DNA from: Frateuria_A sp035944355
GTDB lineage: Bacteria > Pseudomonadota > Gammaproteobacteria > Xanthomonadales > Rhodanobacteraceae
Direction: 5' to 3'
NCBI RefSeq assembly: GCF_035944355.1
Contig: NZ_DASZBH010000008.1
Coordinates: 124,001 to 188,000 of the forward strand
Length of the DNA stretch: 64,000 nucleotides
Positions 34,647 to 44,500 of this stretch are shown here, one piece after another. The notes below the pieces were generated by a model, which was not told the DNA's origin, searched no databases, and saw nothing but the letters and a program-made list of their open reading frames with translations. The translations under genes and the position numbers were made by a program. Position 1 is the stretch's first letter, and every line of letters begins with the position of its first letter.

Positions 34647-36671
34647 ATGAGCCAGCTGATCACCCTGACCTCGGCGCAATGCGACGGGCTGCTGTTCACC
34701 AGCATGGCGGCCGACGAGCAGCTCGGGCGCATGTTCTCCTATCAGGTGCAGTTCGCCAGCCGCGACGAAGGGATCGACCTGGGCGGCCTGCTCGGCACGT
34801 CGATGACCGTGAAGCTGGCCACCGGCGACGGCTTCGAGCGCCACTTCACCGGCATCGTCTGCGAGGCCGCGCAGACCGGCGCCGAGACCGTCGACGGCCT
34901 GCGCTATGCGCACTACGACGTGCGCCTGGTACCCAAGCCCTGGCTGCTGGTCGACAAGATCGACTGCCGCATCTACACCAACCAGAGCGTGCCGGAGATC
35001 GTCAAGGCGGTGCTCGCCGATGCCGGCTACACCGACGTCAAGCTCAGCCTGAGCACCAGCTACGCCAAGCGCGAGTACTGCGTGCAGTACCGCGAGAGCT
35101 GCCTGAACTTCATCAGCCGGCTGATGGAGCAGGAGGGCATCTATTACTACTTCACGCACGACGCCAGCACGCACACGATGGTGCTGGCCGATGGCGTCGG
35201 CGCGCACGCCAAGGCCAGCCACTTCGACAAGGTGCCGTATGCGACGACCCGCGACAGCGTGTTGCGCCCGCAGGCGGCCATCTCCGAGTGGATCCCGGCG
35301 CGCGGCCGCGACGCGACCAAGGTGCAACTGGTCGACTACGACCCGCTCAAGCCGAAGACCTCGCTGCTGGCCAAGGGCGGCGGCGAAGGGCACGGCGGAC
35401 AGGGGCCGGAGCTGTTCGACTTCCCGGGCGAACACTTCGACGCGCAGCTCGGCCAGCATTACGCGCAGGTCCGCGCCGAGGCGCTCAGCGCGTCGCGCTC
35501 GCACTCCAGCGGCGCCACCAGCGCCTGCGGCATCCAGCTCGGCGGGCTGTTCAGCCTGACCGGGTTTCCGCGCGACGAGCTCAATCAGGAATACCTGGTG
35601 ATCGGCGCGACCATGGAGCTGCAAGGCGGTGGCTACGCCTCCGGCGGCGGCGCGCCAGGGCCGGGCTTTGCCTGCCGCTTCCAGGCGATCGAGAGCAGCC
35701 GGCCGTTCCGCACCCTGCCGAGCGCCGCCAAGCCGTCGATCGTGGGCCTGCAGACCGCGGTGGTCACCGGCAGCGACACCGACGAAGACATCGCGATCGA
35801 CGAGCACGGCCGCGTGCAGGTCACCTTCCACTGGAACAAGCCGGACAAGCCCGACGCCAAGAGCTCCTGCCCGGTGCGCGTGGCCTCGGCCTGGGCCGGC
35901 AAGGGCTGGGGCGCGGTGAGCCTGCCGCGCGTGGGGCAGGAGGTGGTGGTGAGCTTCCTCGAAGGCGACCCGGACCGGCCGCTGATCATCGGCAGCGTCT
36001 ACAACGCCGACAACACGCCGCCCTACGGCCTGCAGGCGACCAAGACCCAGAGCGGCATCAAGAGCCGCAGCCTGCTCGGCGAAAGCGCCGACTTCAACGA
36101 GCTGCGCTTCGAGGACAAAAAGGGCGAGGAAGACTTCTTCATCCATGCCCAGAAGGACATGCACGAGGAGGTCGAGAACGACCACGTGGTCACCATCGAC
36201 CACGACGAAACGGTGACGGTGAAGCACGACCAGACGCTCACCGTCGAGAACGACCAGACCGAAACGGTCAAGCACGACCGCAAGATCACGGTGCAGAACG
36301 ACGACAAGCTGGACGTCACCGGCAACGGCGCCACCAGCATCGGCCAGAAGTTCAAGCTCTCCGCCGGCAGCGAGATCGAGCTGGTCGCCGGCGCATCGAG
36401 CATCGTGCTCAAGAGTTCGGGCGACATCGAGATCAAGGGCGTCAACATCAAGATCACCGGCAGCATGGGGGTCAAGGTTGAGGGCCAGGTCGAGGTCGGC
36501 ATCAAGGCCGGCGCCACCATGGACGTCGGCGCGGGCGCCAGCCTCAAGGTGCATTCGGATGCGATGGTCGAAGTGGCCGGCAGTGCCATGGCCACCGTCA
36601 AGGCACCGATGCTGACGCTCAAGGGCGACGGCATGAACCAGGTGTCCGGCGGCATCGTGATGATCGGATAA
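34647..36671 (+). CDS. vgrG: T6SS spike protein VgrG (TssI)
   Basis: 674 residues. The N-terminal ~380 residues are the gp27-like part (ending near the HSSGATSACGIQLGGLFSL block), then the gp5 OB fold with GRVQVTFHWN and PRVGQEVVVSFLEGDPDRP. The C-terminal beta-helix has a run of short repeats in D/V/T (DHVVTIDHDETVTVKHDQTLTV and similar, residues ~510-565) ending at KGDGMNQVSGGIVMIG. No extra C-terminal toxin domain. ATG 34647 has GGAG about 10 bases upstream. Confidence 0.95.
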   Translation: MSQLITLTSAQCDGLLFTSMAADEQLGRMFSYQVQFASRDEGIDLGGLLGTSMTVKLATGDGFERHFTGIVCEAAQTGAETVDGLRYAHYDVRLVPKPWLLVDKIDCRIYTNQSVPEIVKAVLADAGYTDVKLSLSTSYAKREYCVQYRESCLNFISRLMEQEGIYYYFTHDASTHTMVLADGVGAHAKASHFDKVPYATTRDSVLRPQAAISEWIPARGRDATKVQLVDYDPLKPKTSLLAKGGGEGHGGQGPELFDFPGEHFDAQLGQHYAQVRAEALSASRSHSSGATSACGIQLGGLFSLTGFPRDELNQEYLVIGATMELQGGGYASGGGAPGPGFACRFQAIESSRPFRTLPSAAKPSIVGLQTAVVTGSDTDEDIAIDEHGRVQVTFHWNKPDKPDAKSSCPVRVASAWAGKGWGAVSLPRVGQEVVVSFLEGDPDRPLIIGSVYNADNTPPYGLQATKTQSGIKSRSLLGESADFNELRFEDKKGEEDFFIHAQKDMHEEVENDHVVTIDHDETVTVKHDQTLTVENDQTETVKHDRKITVQNDDKLDVTGNGATSIGQKFKLSAGSEIELVAGASSIVLKSSGDIEIKGVNIKITGSMGVKVEGQVEVGIKAGATMDVGAGASLKVHSDAMVEVAGSAMATVKAPMLTLKGDGMNQVSGGIVMIG

Positions 36672-36681
36672 GGAGCCGCCC

Positions 36682-37218
36682 ATGTCCCACGTCGTACAGG
36701 CAGCCGAACAGATGGAACTGGCCGAACCCGCGCGGGCGCGGCTGGATCCGCGCATGAACCCGTTGCAGGCGGTGCAGGCGCTGCTCGCCGAGGGCGAGAC
36801 CCAGGACGCGCTCAAGCTGCTCGCGCGCTTGTTGCCCAAGCGCTACGCAGTGGCCTGGGCCTGCCAGTGCGCGCGCGACATGGCGCTGTCGCTGGAGGAC
36901 AAGGCCGGCGCGGCGCTCGCCGAGCAGTGGGTGCGCGAGCCGGACGAAACCCACCGGCGCGCGGCTTTCGAGTTCGCCAACGCCGGCGGCTACCGCACCA
37001 TCGGCGCGTGGCTGGCGGCCGCGGCGGGCTGGTCCGGCGGCAGCCTCGCGCCGGCCAGCCAGGAAACCCCCGTACCGCCCGCCGAGCACCTCACGGCCTG
37101 CGCGGTGGTGGCGGCGATCAACCTGATGGCCGGCATGGAAGCGGAACGCTTCGAGCAGCGCCGCGGCGAATTCATGGCCCGCGCCATGGGCCTGCTGGGC
37201 GGCGGCCCGGCGAACTGA
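36682..37218 (+). CDS. T6SS-associated DUF6931-like protein
   Basis: 178 residues, all-helical in appearance, between vgrG and tagH. It resembles the small T6SS-linked family DUF6931 (assignment from memory of the pattern MNPLQAVQALLAEGETQDALKLLARLLPKRYAVAWACQCAR). No catalytic motif, signal peptide or membrane segment. The helical repeats and the TPR-like start suggest an adaptor for VgrG or cargo, which is inference. Ten bases after vgrG and 8 bases before tagH. Confidence 0.6.
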   Translation: MSHVVQAAEQMELAEPARARLDPRMNPLQAVQALLAEGETQDALKLLARLLPKRYAVAWACQCARDMALSLEDKAGAALAEQWVREPDETHRRAAFEFANAGGYRTIGAWLAAAAGWSGGSLAPASQETPVPPAEHLTACAVVAAINLMAGMEAERFEQRRGEFMARAMGLLGGGPAN

Positions 37219-37226
37219 CGGAGACG

Positions 37227-38540
37227 ATGAGCGTGCCCAATCCACAGACCCTGGTGCTCGCCGTGCTCGGCCCGCATGCCGCGCAGTTCGGCGCGCGCAG
37301 CCAGAAAGCCTTCGACGGCCGCGACGGCAGCATCGGCCGCGCGGACGACTGCGACTGGGTGCTTGCGGCCGCCGGCGTGTCGCGCGTGCATGCCATGGTG
37401 CGCTGCCTCAACGGCATGTATTTCATCGAGGACCGCAGCACCAACGGCATGCTGCTCAACGGCCGTCCACTGATGAAGGGCGACCCCGCCTCGCTGAAGG
37501 ACGGCGACCGCCTGCAGATCGACACCTTCGAGGTGGCGGTGCGGCTGCAGGCCGACAACGCCACCGTGGTGCAGCCAGCGATGACGCCGGCGCCGGCGAT
37601 GGCCGCGGTGGCACCGCTGCCGGGCGGCGATTTCCTCGACGCCATCCTCGGCCTCGATCCGTTTGCGGGACCGCAGCCGTCCACACGCGGCGGGCGGGAC
37701 GAGCCACTGATCCCCGTCGCCGGCGCGCCGGCAGGCGCGCTCGATCCGCTGGCCTTCCTGGACGAGCCCCTGGGCGCGCCGGCTGCGCCTGCGCCGGCAC
37801 CGGTAGCGAGCTGGAACCATTCCAGCGGCATGGCCGACCATTTCCACCCGCCCGGCATCGCCGGCGCGCGCGAGGCGCTGCCGGAGAACTGGGACCTGAC
37901 GATGGGCGATTTCGCGCCCAAGGCGGCACCGGCACCCGTCCCCGCGCCAGCACCCGCGCCGGCGCCCGTGGTATCCGCTGCGCCGCCTGCCGCGCCGATG
38001 GCCCCGATGGCGCCAGGCGCCGGCCTGCCGCCCGGGCTGGACGCCATCTTCCACATCGTCGTGGACGGCGTGATGGACGTGCTGCGCGCGCGCGCGGAGA
38101 TCAAGAACACCTTCCGCCTGCCGGTGACGCTGATCCAGCGTTCGGAGAACAACCCGCTGAAATTCGCCCCCAACGCCGAGGAGGCGCTGCAGAAACTGCT
38201 TGCGCCCGCCAACGGCGCCTTCCTCTCCGGCACGGACGCCTTCCAGGACGCCTTCGACGACATCCGCTGCCACCAGATGGCGATGCTGGCCGGCGTGCGC
38301 GCTGGCTTCGAAGCGGTGCTGGCGCACTTCAACCCCGACCGGCTCGAACAGGAGGTCGACGGCGGCAAGCGTTCCGCCTTCGGCGGCAAGAGCCGCTACT
38401 GGGAGCGCTACCGCGAGAACTTCGACGGCCTGGCCAAGGATCCCGACGAGTGCTTCCGGCGCCTGTTCGGCGACGAGTTCGCGCGCGCCTACGAGGAGCA
38501 GCTGGCGCGGCTGAAATCGGCGCGGGCGCGGCAGCGGTGA
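37227..38540 (+). CDS. tagH: T6SS FHA-domain protein TagH (Fha)
   Basis: 437 residues. The N-terminal FHA domain (~20-105) shows GSIGRADDCDWVL, SRVHAMV and STNGMLLNG, the phosphothreonine-binding residues. A Pro/Ala linker follows, and the C-terminal TagH domain (~265-437) ends in SRYWERYRENFDGL. In other T6SSs, Fha binds a phosphothreonine placed by the T6SS kinase and thereby activates assembly. T113, just after the FHA domain (NATVVQPAM), lies in a motif shared with TssL and both kinases here. The palindromic repeat follows. Confidence 0.93.
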   Translation: MSVPNPQTLVLAVLGPHAAQFGARSQKAFDGRDGSIGRADDCDWVLAAAGVSRVHAMVRCLNGMYFIEDRSTNGMLLNGRPLMKGDPASLKDGDRLQIDTFEVAVRLQADNATVVQPAMTPAPAMAAVAPLPGGDFLDAILGLDPFAGPQPSTRGGRDEPLIPVAGAPAGALDPLAFLDEPLGAPAAPAPAPVASWNHSSGMADHFHPPGIAGAREALPENWDLTMGDFAPKAAPAPVPAPAPAPAPVVSAAPPAAPMAPMAPGAGLPPGLDAIFHIVVDGVMDVLRARAEIKNTFRLPVTLIQRSENNPLKFAPNAEEALQKLLAPANGAFLSGTDAFQDAFDDIRCHQMAMLAGVRAGFEAVLAHFNPDRLEQEVDGGKRSAFGGKSRYWERYRENFDGLAKDPDECFRRLFGDEFARAYEEQLARLKSARARQR

Positions 38541-38642
38541 GGGCCGATGACGCTTTTCACGTGAAAAACACGCACTAGAGGGAAGGCGCCGGGAAGGCGG
38601 GCAGGGCTTGGGTCAGCCAGGAACGGTCGCGGAGCGGCCGCC

Positions 38643-38744
38643 GCGTCATTCCCGCGAAAGCGGAAATCCATTCTCGTCTTGCCTGGATCCGCCGTGGTGG
38701 CAGGCAAAGAGCCGATGGATTTCCCGCTTCCGCGGGAATGACGC
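38643..38744. repeat. REP-like palindromic repeat, copy 2
   Basis: Left arm GCGTCATTCCCGCGAAAGCG... (38643-38670) and right arm ...GCTTCCGCGGGAATGACGC (38717-38743) are near-perfect inverted repeats. An inner stem TTGCCTG/CAGGCAA continues the hairpin, so the whole element folds on itself. The outer arms match the copy at 11861-11943. It lies in the 289-base gap between tagH and tssK, where I see no gene. Confidence 0.85.
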
Positions 38745-38829
38745 CCGGAGGGTGGCCGACCGGAAGGCGCCCATGCCCAGAGCCGATGCCCCGTGGCCAC
38801 GCAGCAGACAACCAGCAGACAGGTCGGTC

Positions 38830-40167
38830 ATGACGCAAAACAACAAAGTGGTCTGGAGCGAAGGCCTGTTCCTGCGCCCGCAGCACCTGCAGCAGCAGGA
38901 GCGCTACTTCGAGCGCTTCGTGGAGCTGCGCGCCGGTGCGCTGCGGCCCTATGCCTGGGGCTTCCAGGAGCTGGAACTGGAGCCGGACCTGCTCGCCATC
39001 GGCAAGCTCGGCATCCGCCGCGCGCGCGGCATCTTCCCGGACGGCACGCCCTTCGCCATGCCTGGCGACGACCCGCTGCCGCCGGCGCTGGAGGTCGACG
39101 CCAACTGGCGCGACCAGACCGTCTACCTGACCCTGCCGCTGCGCTCGCCCACGCAGCCGGACAGCGGCCGGCCGGAGGCGCCCGCCGAGCGGCTGTTCCG
39201 CTACCGCGTGCGCGAGACCGAGGTGCGCGACAGTTCCGGCGGTGTCGAGGGGCTCACTCCGCTGGAAGTCGGCGGCATGAGCTGCCGCCTGCTGCCGCAG
39301 TCGCAGCCGATGGAAGGCCTGGCGCAGATCCCGCTGGCGCGCATCGTCGAGTGCCGCGCGGACCGCCGCGTGATGCTGGACGACTCGTTCATGCCCACGG
39401 CGCTCTCCTGCCAGGCGGTGCCGCGGCTGGTGACCTTCCTCACCGAGCTGCTGGGCCTCCTGCACCAGCGCGGCGAGGCGCTGGCCAGCCGCGTGGCGCT
39501 GACCGACCGCGGCGGCGCGGCGGAGATCGCCGATTTCCTGCTGCTGCAGGTGGTCAACCGCTGCCAGCCGTTGGTGGCACATCTGGCGGAAGCCCCGCTG
39601 GAGCATCCCGAGGCCTTCTACCGCACGCTGGTGGCGCTGGCCGGCGAGCTGGCCACCTTCACCGCGCCGGGCAAGCGCCCACCGCTGTTCCCGCCCTACC
39701 GCCACGAGGCGCTGCGCGAGAGCTTCGAGCCGGTGATCGTGTCGCTGCGCAACGCCCTGAGCGCGGTGATGGAGCAGACCGCCATGCCGATTCCGCTGCA
39801 GGCCCGCAAGTACGGCGTATGGGTGGCGGTGGTGCCGGACCTGAGCCTGCTCGACACCGCCGCCTTCGTGCTCTCGGCCAAGGCCGACATGAAATCGGAG
39901 GACCTGCGCCGGCAGCTGCCCGCGCACGCCAAGATCGGTCCCACCGAGAAGATCCGCGACCTGGTCAACCTGCAGTTGCCGGGCATCGCGGTCGCGCCGA
40001 TGCCCGTGGCGCCGCGGCAGATTCCCTACAACGCGGGCTATCTCTACTTCGAGTTCGACAAGCACTCGCCGATGTGGCGCGAGCTGAAGACCTCCGGCGG
40101 CATCGCCTTCCATTTCGGCAGCGAGTTCGCCGGCCTCGACCTGCAATTGTGGGCGATCCGGAGCTGA
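38830..40167 (+). CDS. tssK: T6SS baseplate protein TssK
   Basis: 445 residues. TssK joins the baseplate to the membrane complex. N-terminus KVVWSEGLFLRPQHLQQQERYFE is highly diagnostic; EVQ-like strand blocks and the C-terminal AGYLYFEFDKHSPMWRELK follow. ATG 38830 is the family start; the frame runs back to 38608 through the palindromic repeat and is not used. First gene of the second tss block. Confidence 0.96.
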   Translation: MTQNNKVVWSEGLFLRPQHLQQQERYFERFVELRAGALRPYAWGFQELELEPDLLAIGKLGIRRARGIFPDGTPFAMPGDDPLPPALEVDANWRDQTVYLTLPLRSPTQPDSGRPEAPAERLFRYRVRETEVRDSSGGVEGLTPLEVGGMSCRLLPQSQPMEGLAQIPLARIVECRADRRVMLDDSFMPTALSCQAVPRLVTFLTELLGLLHQRGEALASRVALTDRGGAAEIADFLLLQVVNRCQPLVAHLAEAPLEHPEAFYRTLVALAGELATFTAPGKRPPLFPPYRHEALRESFEPVIVSLRNALSAVMEQTAMPIPLQARKYGVWVAVVPDLSLLDTAAFVLSAKADMKSEDLRRQLPAHAKIGPTEKIRDLVNLQLPGIAVAPMPVAPRQIPYNAGYLYFEFDKHSPMWRELKTSGGIAFHFGSEFAGLDLQLWAIRS

Positions 40168-40171
40168 CGCC

Positions 40172-41509
40172 ATGAGCCCGACCAACGGTCCCTTCGACGA
40201 GGACATGCGCGATGCCACCGTGGTGCGTCCGCGCGGCGCGCCGGCACCGGCAGCCGCTGCGCCGGCACCCGCACCGGCGGCGTACGCGCCCCCCGCGGCT
40301 GCCGCACACGCGGCGCCGGCCAGCGCCGAGGACATCAGCGGCTTCCTCGGCGGCGGCATGAATCCATTGGTGCAGGCGGCCAGCCCGCTGCTGTTGCTGG
40401 CGGTGCAGGTGCGCCACAGCGCCGGCGCCGCCGACGCCGCGCGCCTGCGCGACCAGGCCACCACCCAGGTGCGCCGCTTCGAGAGCCGGGCGCAGGCGGC
40501 CAACCTGCCGCAGCAGACCGTGCTGGCGGCGCGCTACGTGCTGTGCGCGATGCTCGACGAGTCGGTGCTCAACGCGCCCTGGGGCGAGCACAGCGGCTGG
40601 GCGCAGCAGACCCTGCTGGTGGCGTTCCACAGCGAGTCCTACGGCGGCGCCAAGTTCTTCCAGATCCTCGAGCGGCTGTGCGGGGATTTCTCCCGACACA
40701 TCGACCTGATCGAGCTGATGTACATCTGCCTGGCGCTGGGCTTCGGCGGCCGTTACCAGATCGAGGCGGGCGGCCGCGCCAAGCTGGCCGACATCCAGGA
40801 AGACCTGTACCGGCGCATCAAGGAGCAGCGCGCGCCGGCCGCGCAGGAGCTCGCGCCGCACTGGCGCGGCGTGGAGGACCGGCGCAACCCGCTGGTGCGC
40901 TACGTGCCGCTGTGGGTGATCGCCAGCGCGGCCGCCTGCGTGCTGCTGGCGGCGTTCCTGTTCTTCTACACGCGGCTCAACGATGCCGCCGCGCCGGTCA
41001 ACGCCCAGCTGGCGAAGATCGGGCTGGAGGGCGCGGCGCCGCCGGACACCTCGCACCGCCCGCCGCCGGCGCGCAAGAGCCTCAAGCAGCTGCTCGCGCC
41101 GGAGGAGTCGGCCGGGCTGCTGAGCATCGACGAACGGCCCGATGGGCAGGCGCTGCTGCGCCTGTCCGGCAACGCCATGTTCGCCTCCGGCGGCGTCGAG
41201 GTGAACGAGCGCCAGCTGCCGCTGCTGCACAAGATCACCGCCGCGCTCAACCAGGTGGCCGGCCGCGTGATCGTGGTCGGCCACACCGACGACCAGCCGA
41301 TCCATTCGCTCAAGTTCAAGGACAACTTCGCGCTGTCGGCGGCTCGCGCGCAGTCGGTGCAGCAGGTGCTCACGCAGGGCCTGGACAACCCGGGCCGGAT
41401 GGAGTCGACCGGCGCCGGCGCCTCGCAGCCGATCGCGCTGCCGTCGGACCTGCCGGAAAACCGCACGCGCAACCGCCGCGTGGAAATCAAGTTCATCCCG
41501 GAGGCCTGA
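40172..41509 (+). CDS. tssL: T6SS membrane protein TssL with OmpA-like domain
   Basis: 445 residues. A Pro/Ala-rich N-terminal tail (1-50) starts MSPTNGPFDEDMRDATVVRP, with T16 in the shared ATVV motif. The DotU/IcmH domain (~60-235) is cytoplasmic, with NPLVQAASPLLLLAVQVR and NAPWGEHSGWAQQTLL. One transmembrane helix follows (~246-268, LWVIASAAACVLLAAFLFFY). The C-terminal ~125 residues are OmpA-like (GHTDDQPIHSLKF, ALSAARAQSVQ, ENRTRNRRVEI), able to bind peptidoglycan and anchor the complex. In Agrobacterium, TssL is phosphorylated on an N-terminal threonine read by Fha; T16 is the obvious counterpart. Confidence 0.95.
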   Translation: MSPTNGPFDEDMRDATVVRPRGAPAPAAAAPAPAPAAYAPPAAAAHAAPASAEDISGFLGGGMNPLVQAASPLLLLAVQVRHSAGAADAARLRDQATTQVRRFESRAQAANLPQQTVLAARYVLCAMLDESVLNAPWGEHSGWAQQTLLVAFHSESYGGAKFFQILERLCGDFSRHIDLIELMYICLALGFGGRYQIEAGGRAKLADIQEDLYRRIKEQRAPAAQELAPHWRGVEDRRNPLVRYVPLWVIASAAACVLLAAFLFFYTRLNDAAAPVNAQLAKIGLEGAAPPDTSHRPPPARKSLKQLLAPEESAGLLSIDERPDGQALLRLSGNAMFASGGVEVNERQLPLLHKITAALNQVAGRVIVVGHTDDQPIHSLKFKDNFALSAARAQSVQQVLTQGLDNPGRMESTGAGASQPIALPSDLPENRTRNRRVEIKFIPEA

Positions 41510-41513
41510 CGCC

Positions 41514-44500
41514 GTGGCGAAGTTGCTGAGCCTGTTCAAATCCGCCTGGTTCGTCACGCTGGTCGGCATCGCCTTGCTGTCGGTGCTGGTGTGGCTGGGC
41601 GGCCCCTATCTCGGCATCGGGGATTCGCAGCCGCTGGCCAGCCCGGTCGCGCGGCTGCTGCTGATCATGGTGATCGTGCTGGCCTGGGGCGCCTGGCTGC
41701 AGGTGCAGGCGCTGCGCGCGCGCGGCAAGGCCAACAGGATGTCCGGCGAACTGGCCGGGCAGGGCACCGCGCCCGCGCAAGGCGACGATGCACGCGGCGA
41801 CAACCGCAGTGCGGGCGAGCGTACGCAGCTGCAGGGCCGCTTCGCCGAAGCGGTCGACATGCTGCGCAAGCATCGCCGCGGCAACCTCTACGCGTTGCCG
41901 TGGTACGTGGTGATCGGGCCGCCGGGCTCGGGCAAGAGCACGCTGCTGCAGAACTCGGGGCTCAACTTCCCGCTGTCCGAGCGCTTCGGCAAGGAAGCGC
42001 TGCGCGGCATCGGCGGCACCCGCAACTGCGACTGGTGGTTCACCGACGAGGCGGTCTTCCTGGACACCGCCGGCCGCTACACCACGCAGGACTCCGACCG
42101 TGCGGCCGACTCGACCGCCTGGGGCGAGTTCCTCAAGCTGCTGCGCCGCTACCGCAGGCGCCGCCCGATCAACGGCGTGATCGTGGCGATGAGCCTGTCC
42201 GACCTGATGGTGCTGGACGAGGCCGCGCGGCAGGACCATGCACGCGCCATCCGCCGGCGCCTGGACGAGCTGTCCGAACACCTGAAGATCGGCGTGCCGG
42301 TGTACCTGGTGCTGACCAAGTGCGACCTGGTGGCCGGCTTCGGCGAGTTCTTCGACGACCTGAACCCCGAGCTGCGCAGCCAGGTCTGGGGCGTGTCCTT
42401 CCCCTTGGGCAAGACCATGGACGGCAGCGCCGCCAAGGCCTTCGCCGACGAGTACCGCCTGCTGCTGGACCGGCTCAACACGCGCACGCTCGACCGCCTG
42501 CACGCCGAGCGCGACCGCGGCCGCCGCGCGTCGGTGCTGTCCTTCCCGCAGCAGCTGGCCGCGCTGGGCGAGACCGCGCGGCAGTTCGTCGAGGGCGTGT
42601 TCGCCGCCCACGCCTACGGCATGCCGCCGCTGCTGCGTGGCGTCTACCTCACCTCCGGCACGCAGGAAGGCACGCCGATCGACCGCATGATGGGCGCGGT
42701 GGCGCGCACCTTCGGCCTGGATGCCGCGCGGGTGAACCCGCCCGGCGCGCAGCGGCGCACCTTCTTCGTCGAGCGCCTGCTCAAGGAGGTGTTGTTCCGC
42801 GAATCGGGCCTGGCCGGCACCAATCCGGCGATCGAGCGGTGCAAGGTCGCCGTGCAGCTGGCCGCCTACGCGGGCATGGCGCTGCTGACCGTGCTGCTGT
42901 GCTTCGGCTTCGCCACCAGCTATGCGCGCAACCGCGCCTACCTGGGACAGGTGCAGGACGCATTGAAGGGCTATCCGGCCGGCGTCGACCTGGAGGCCAC
43001 GGCGACCCCCAAGCAGTACTTCGCCAAGGTGCTCGACCGGCTCGAGGCCTTGTCCGCGGTCAGCCAGGCGGCCGCGCCGCAGGGCGGCGTCCCGCTTTCG
43101 ATGCGGCTTGGCCTTTACCAGGGCAAGGCGGTGGAGGCGGGCCTGCACGCGGCCTACCTGCGCGAATTGAACGCGCTGCTGCTGCCCGGCGTCGGCGCGC
43201 AGTTCCGCGCCGGCCTGTCGGCCAGCGCGGCCGACCCGCAGGCGCTTTACTACTACCTCAAGGGCTATCTGATGCTGGGCCAGCCCAAGCATCTGGACGC
43301 CGCCGAACTGGCCGCCCTGGCCAACCTGGAATGGCGCAAGGTGTTCCCGGACGAACCGGTGCTGCAGCAGGCGCTGGCGAAACACTTCCAGGCGCTGCTG
43401 GACGAACCCGGCCAGCTGCGTGCGCTGGCCCTGGACCCGGCGCTGGTGGAACAGGCGCGCACCACGCTGCGCACGGCCGACCTGTCCACGCTGGTCTACG
43501 GCAGCATGAAGCTCTCGGCCGAGAACGCCGGCAAGCCGCTGCAGTTGGACAAGGAGCTGGGCCTGCTCGGCAACGTGTTCCGCCGGCAGAGCGGCAAGCT
43601 GCTGTCCGAGCCGCTGCCGGCGCTCTACACGCAACCGGTGTTCGCGATCGAGGCGGACAAGGGCGTGGGCGAGGCGGTCAAGCAGTTCGCCGCGGGCGAC
43701 TGGGTGTTCGGGTCCGAGCCGATCGACGCCATCGCGCAGGCGCGCCTCTCGCGCCAGGTGCTGGCGCTGTACGAGACGGACTACATCAAGGCCTGGGATG
43801 GCCTGTTGGCCGACCTGCAGCTGCAGCCGATCGCCAGCATCCAGGACGCCAGCACGATCGCCGCGAAACTCTCCGGCCCGAGTTCGCCGCTGAAGTCGCT
43901 GCTCAAGGTGGTCGGCGCCAACACCAGCGACATGCTGCGCGCGCCCACGCCCGATGCCGGCGACAAGGCGCTGGACGCGGCCAAGGACGCGGCCGCTAAG
44001 AAGGCCACGCAGAACGCGCTCGGCCGCGCGCTGGCCAAGGTCGGCGGCAGCGCCGGCGGCGCCGCCGAGGAGGCGCCGCCCGGCAGCGCCATCAGCGCGC
44101 ACTTCGAGACGCTCGACAAGCTGAGCGCGGGCGCGCCCGGCACGGCGCCGATCGACCAGACGCTGACGGTGCTCGACCAGCTCAGCAAGACCCTGCTCAC
44201 CATGACCGACTTCAGCGATGCGGCCGGCCAGTCCAACCCGCAGCTGCTGATGGCGCAGCAGGCGGCCGCGCAGCTGCCGCCGCCGGTGTCCGGCTGGGTC
44301 GCCTCATTGACCGGCAAAAGCCAGGCCCTGGTGGCGAGTGGAACCAAGGGCGCACTGGGCGAACAGTTCCAGCAGGCGGCGGCGCAGGATTGCGCGGCCT
44401 TCACCCAGGGCCGCTACCCGTTCGCGCCGGACAGCCGCAACGACATTCCGGTGCAGAACTTCGCGGAGCTGTTCGGCTACGGCGGGCGTTACGACAGCTT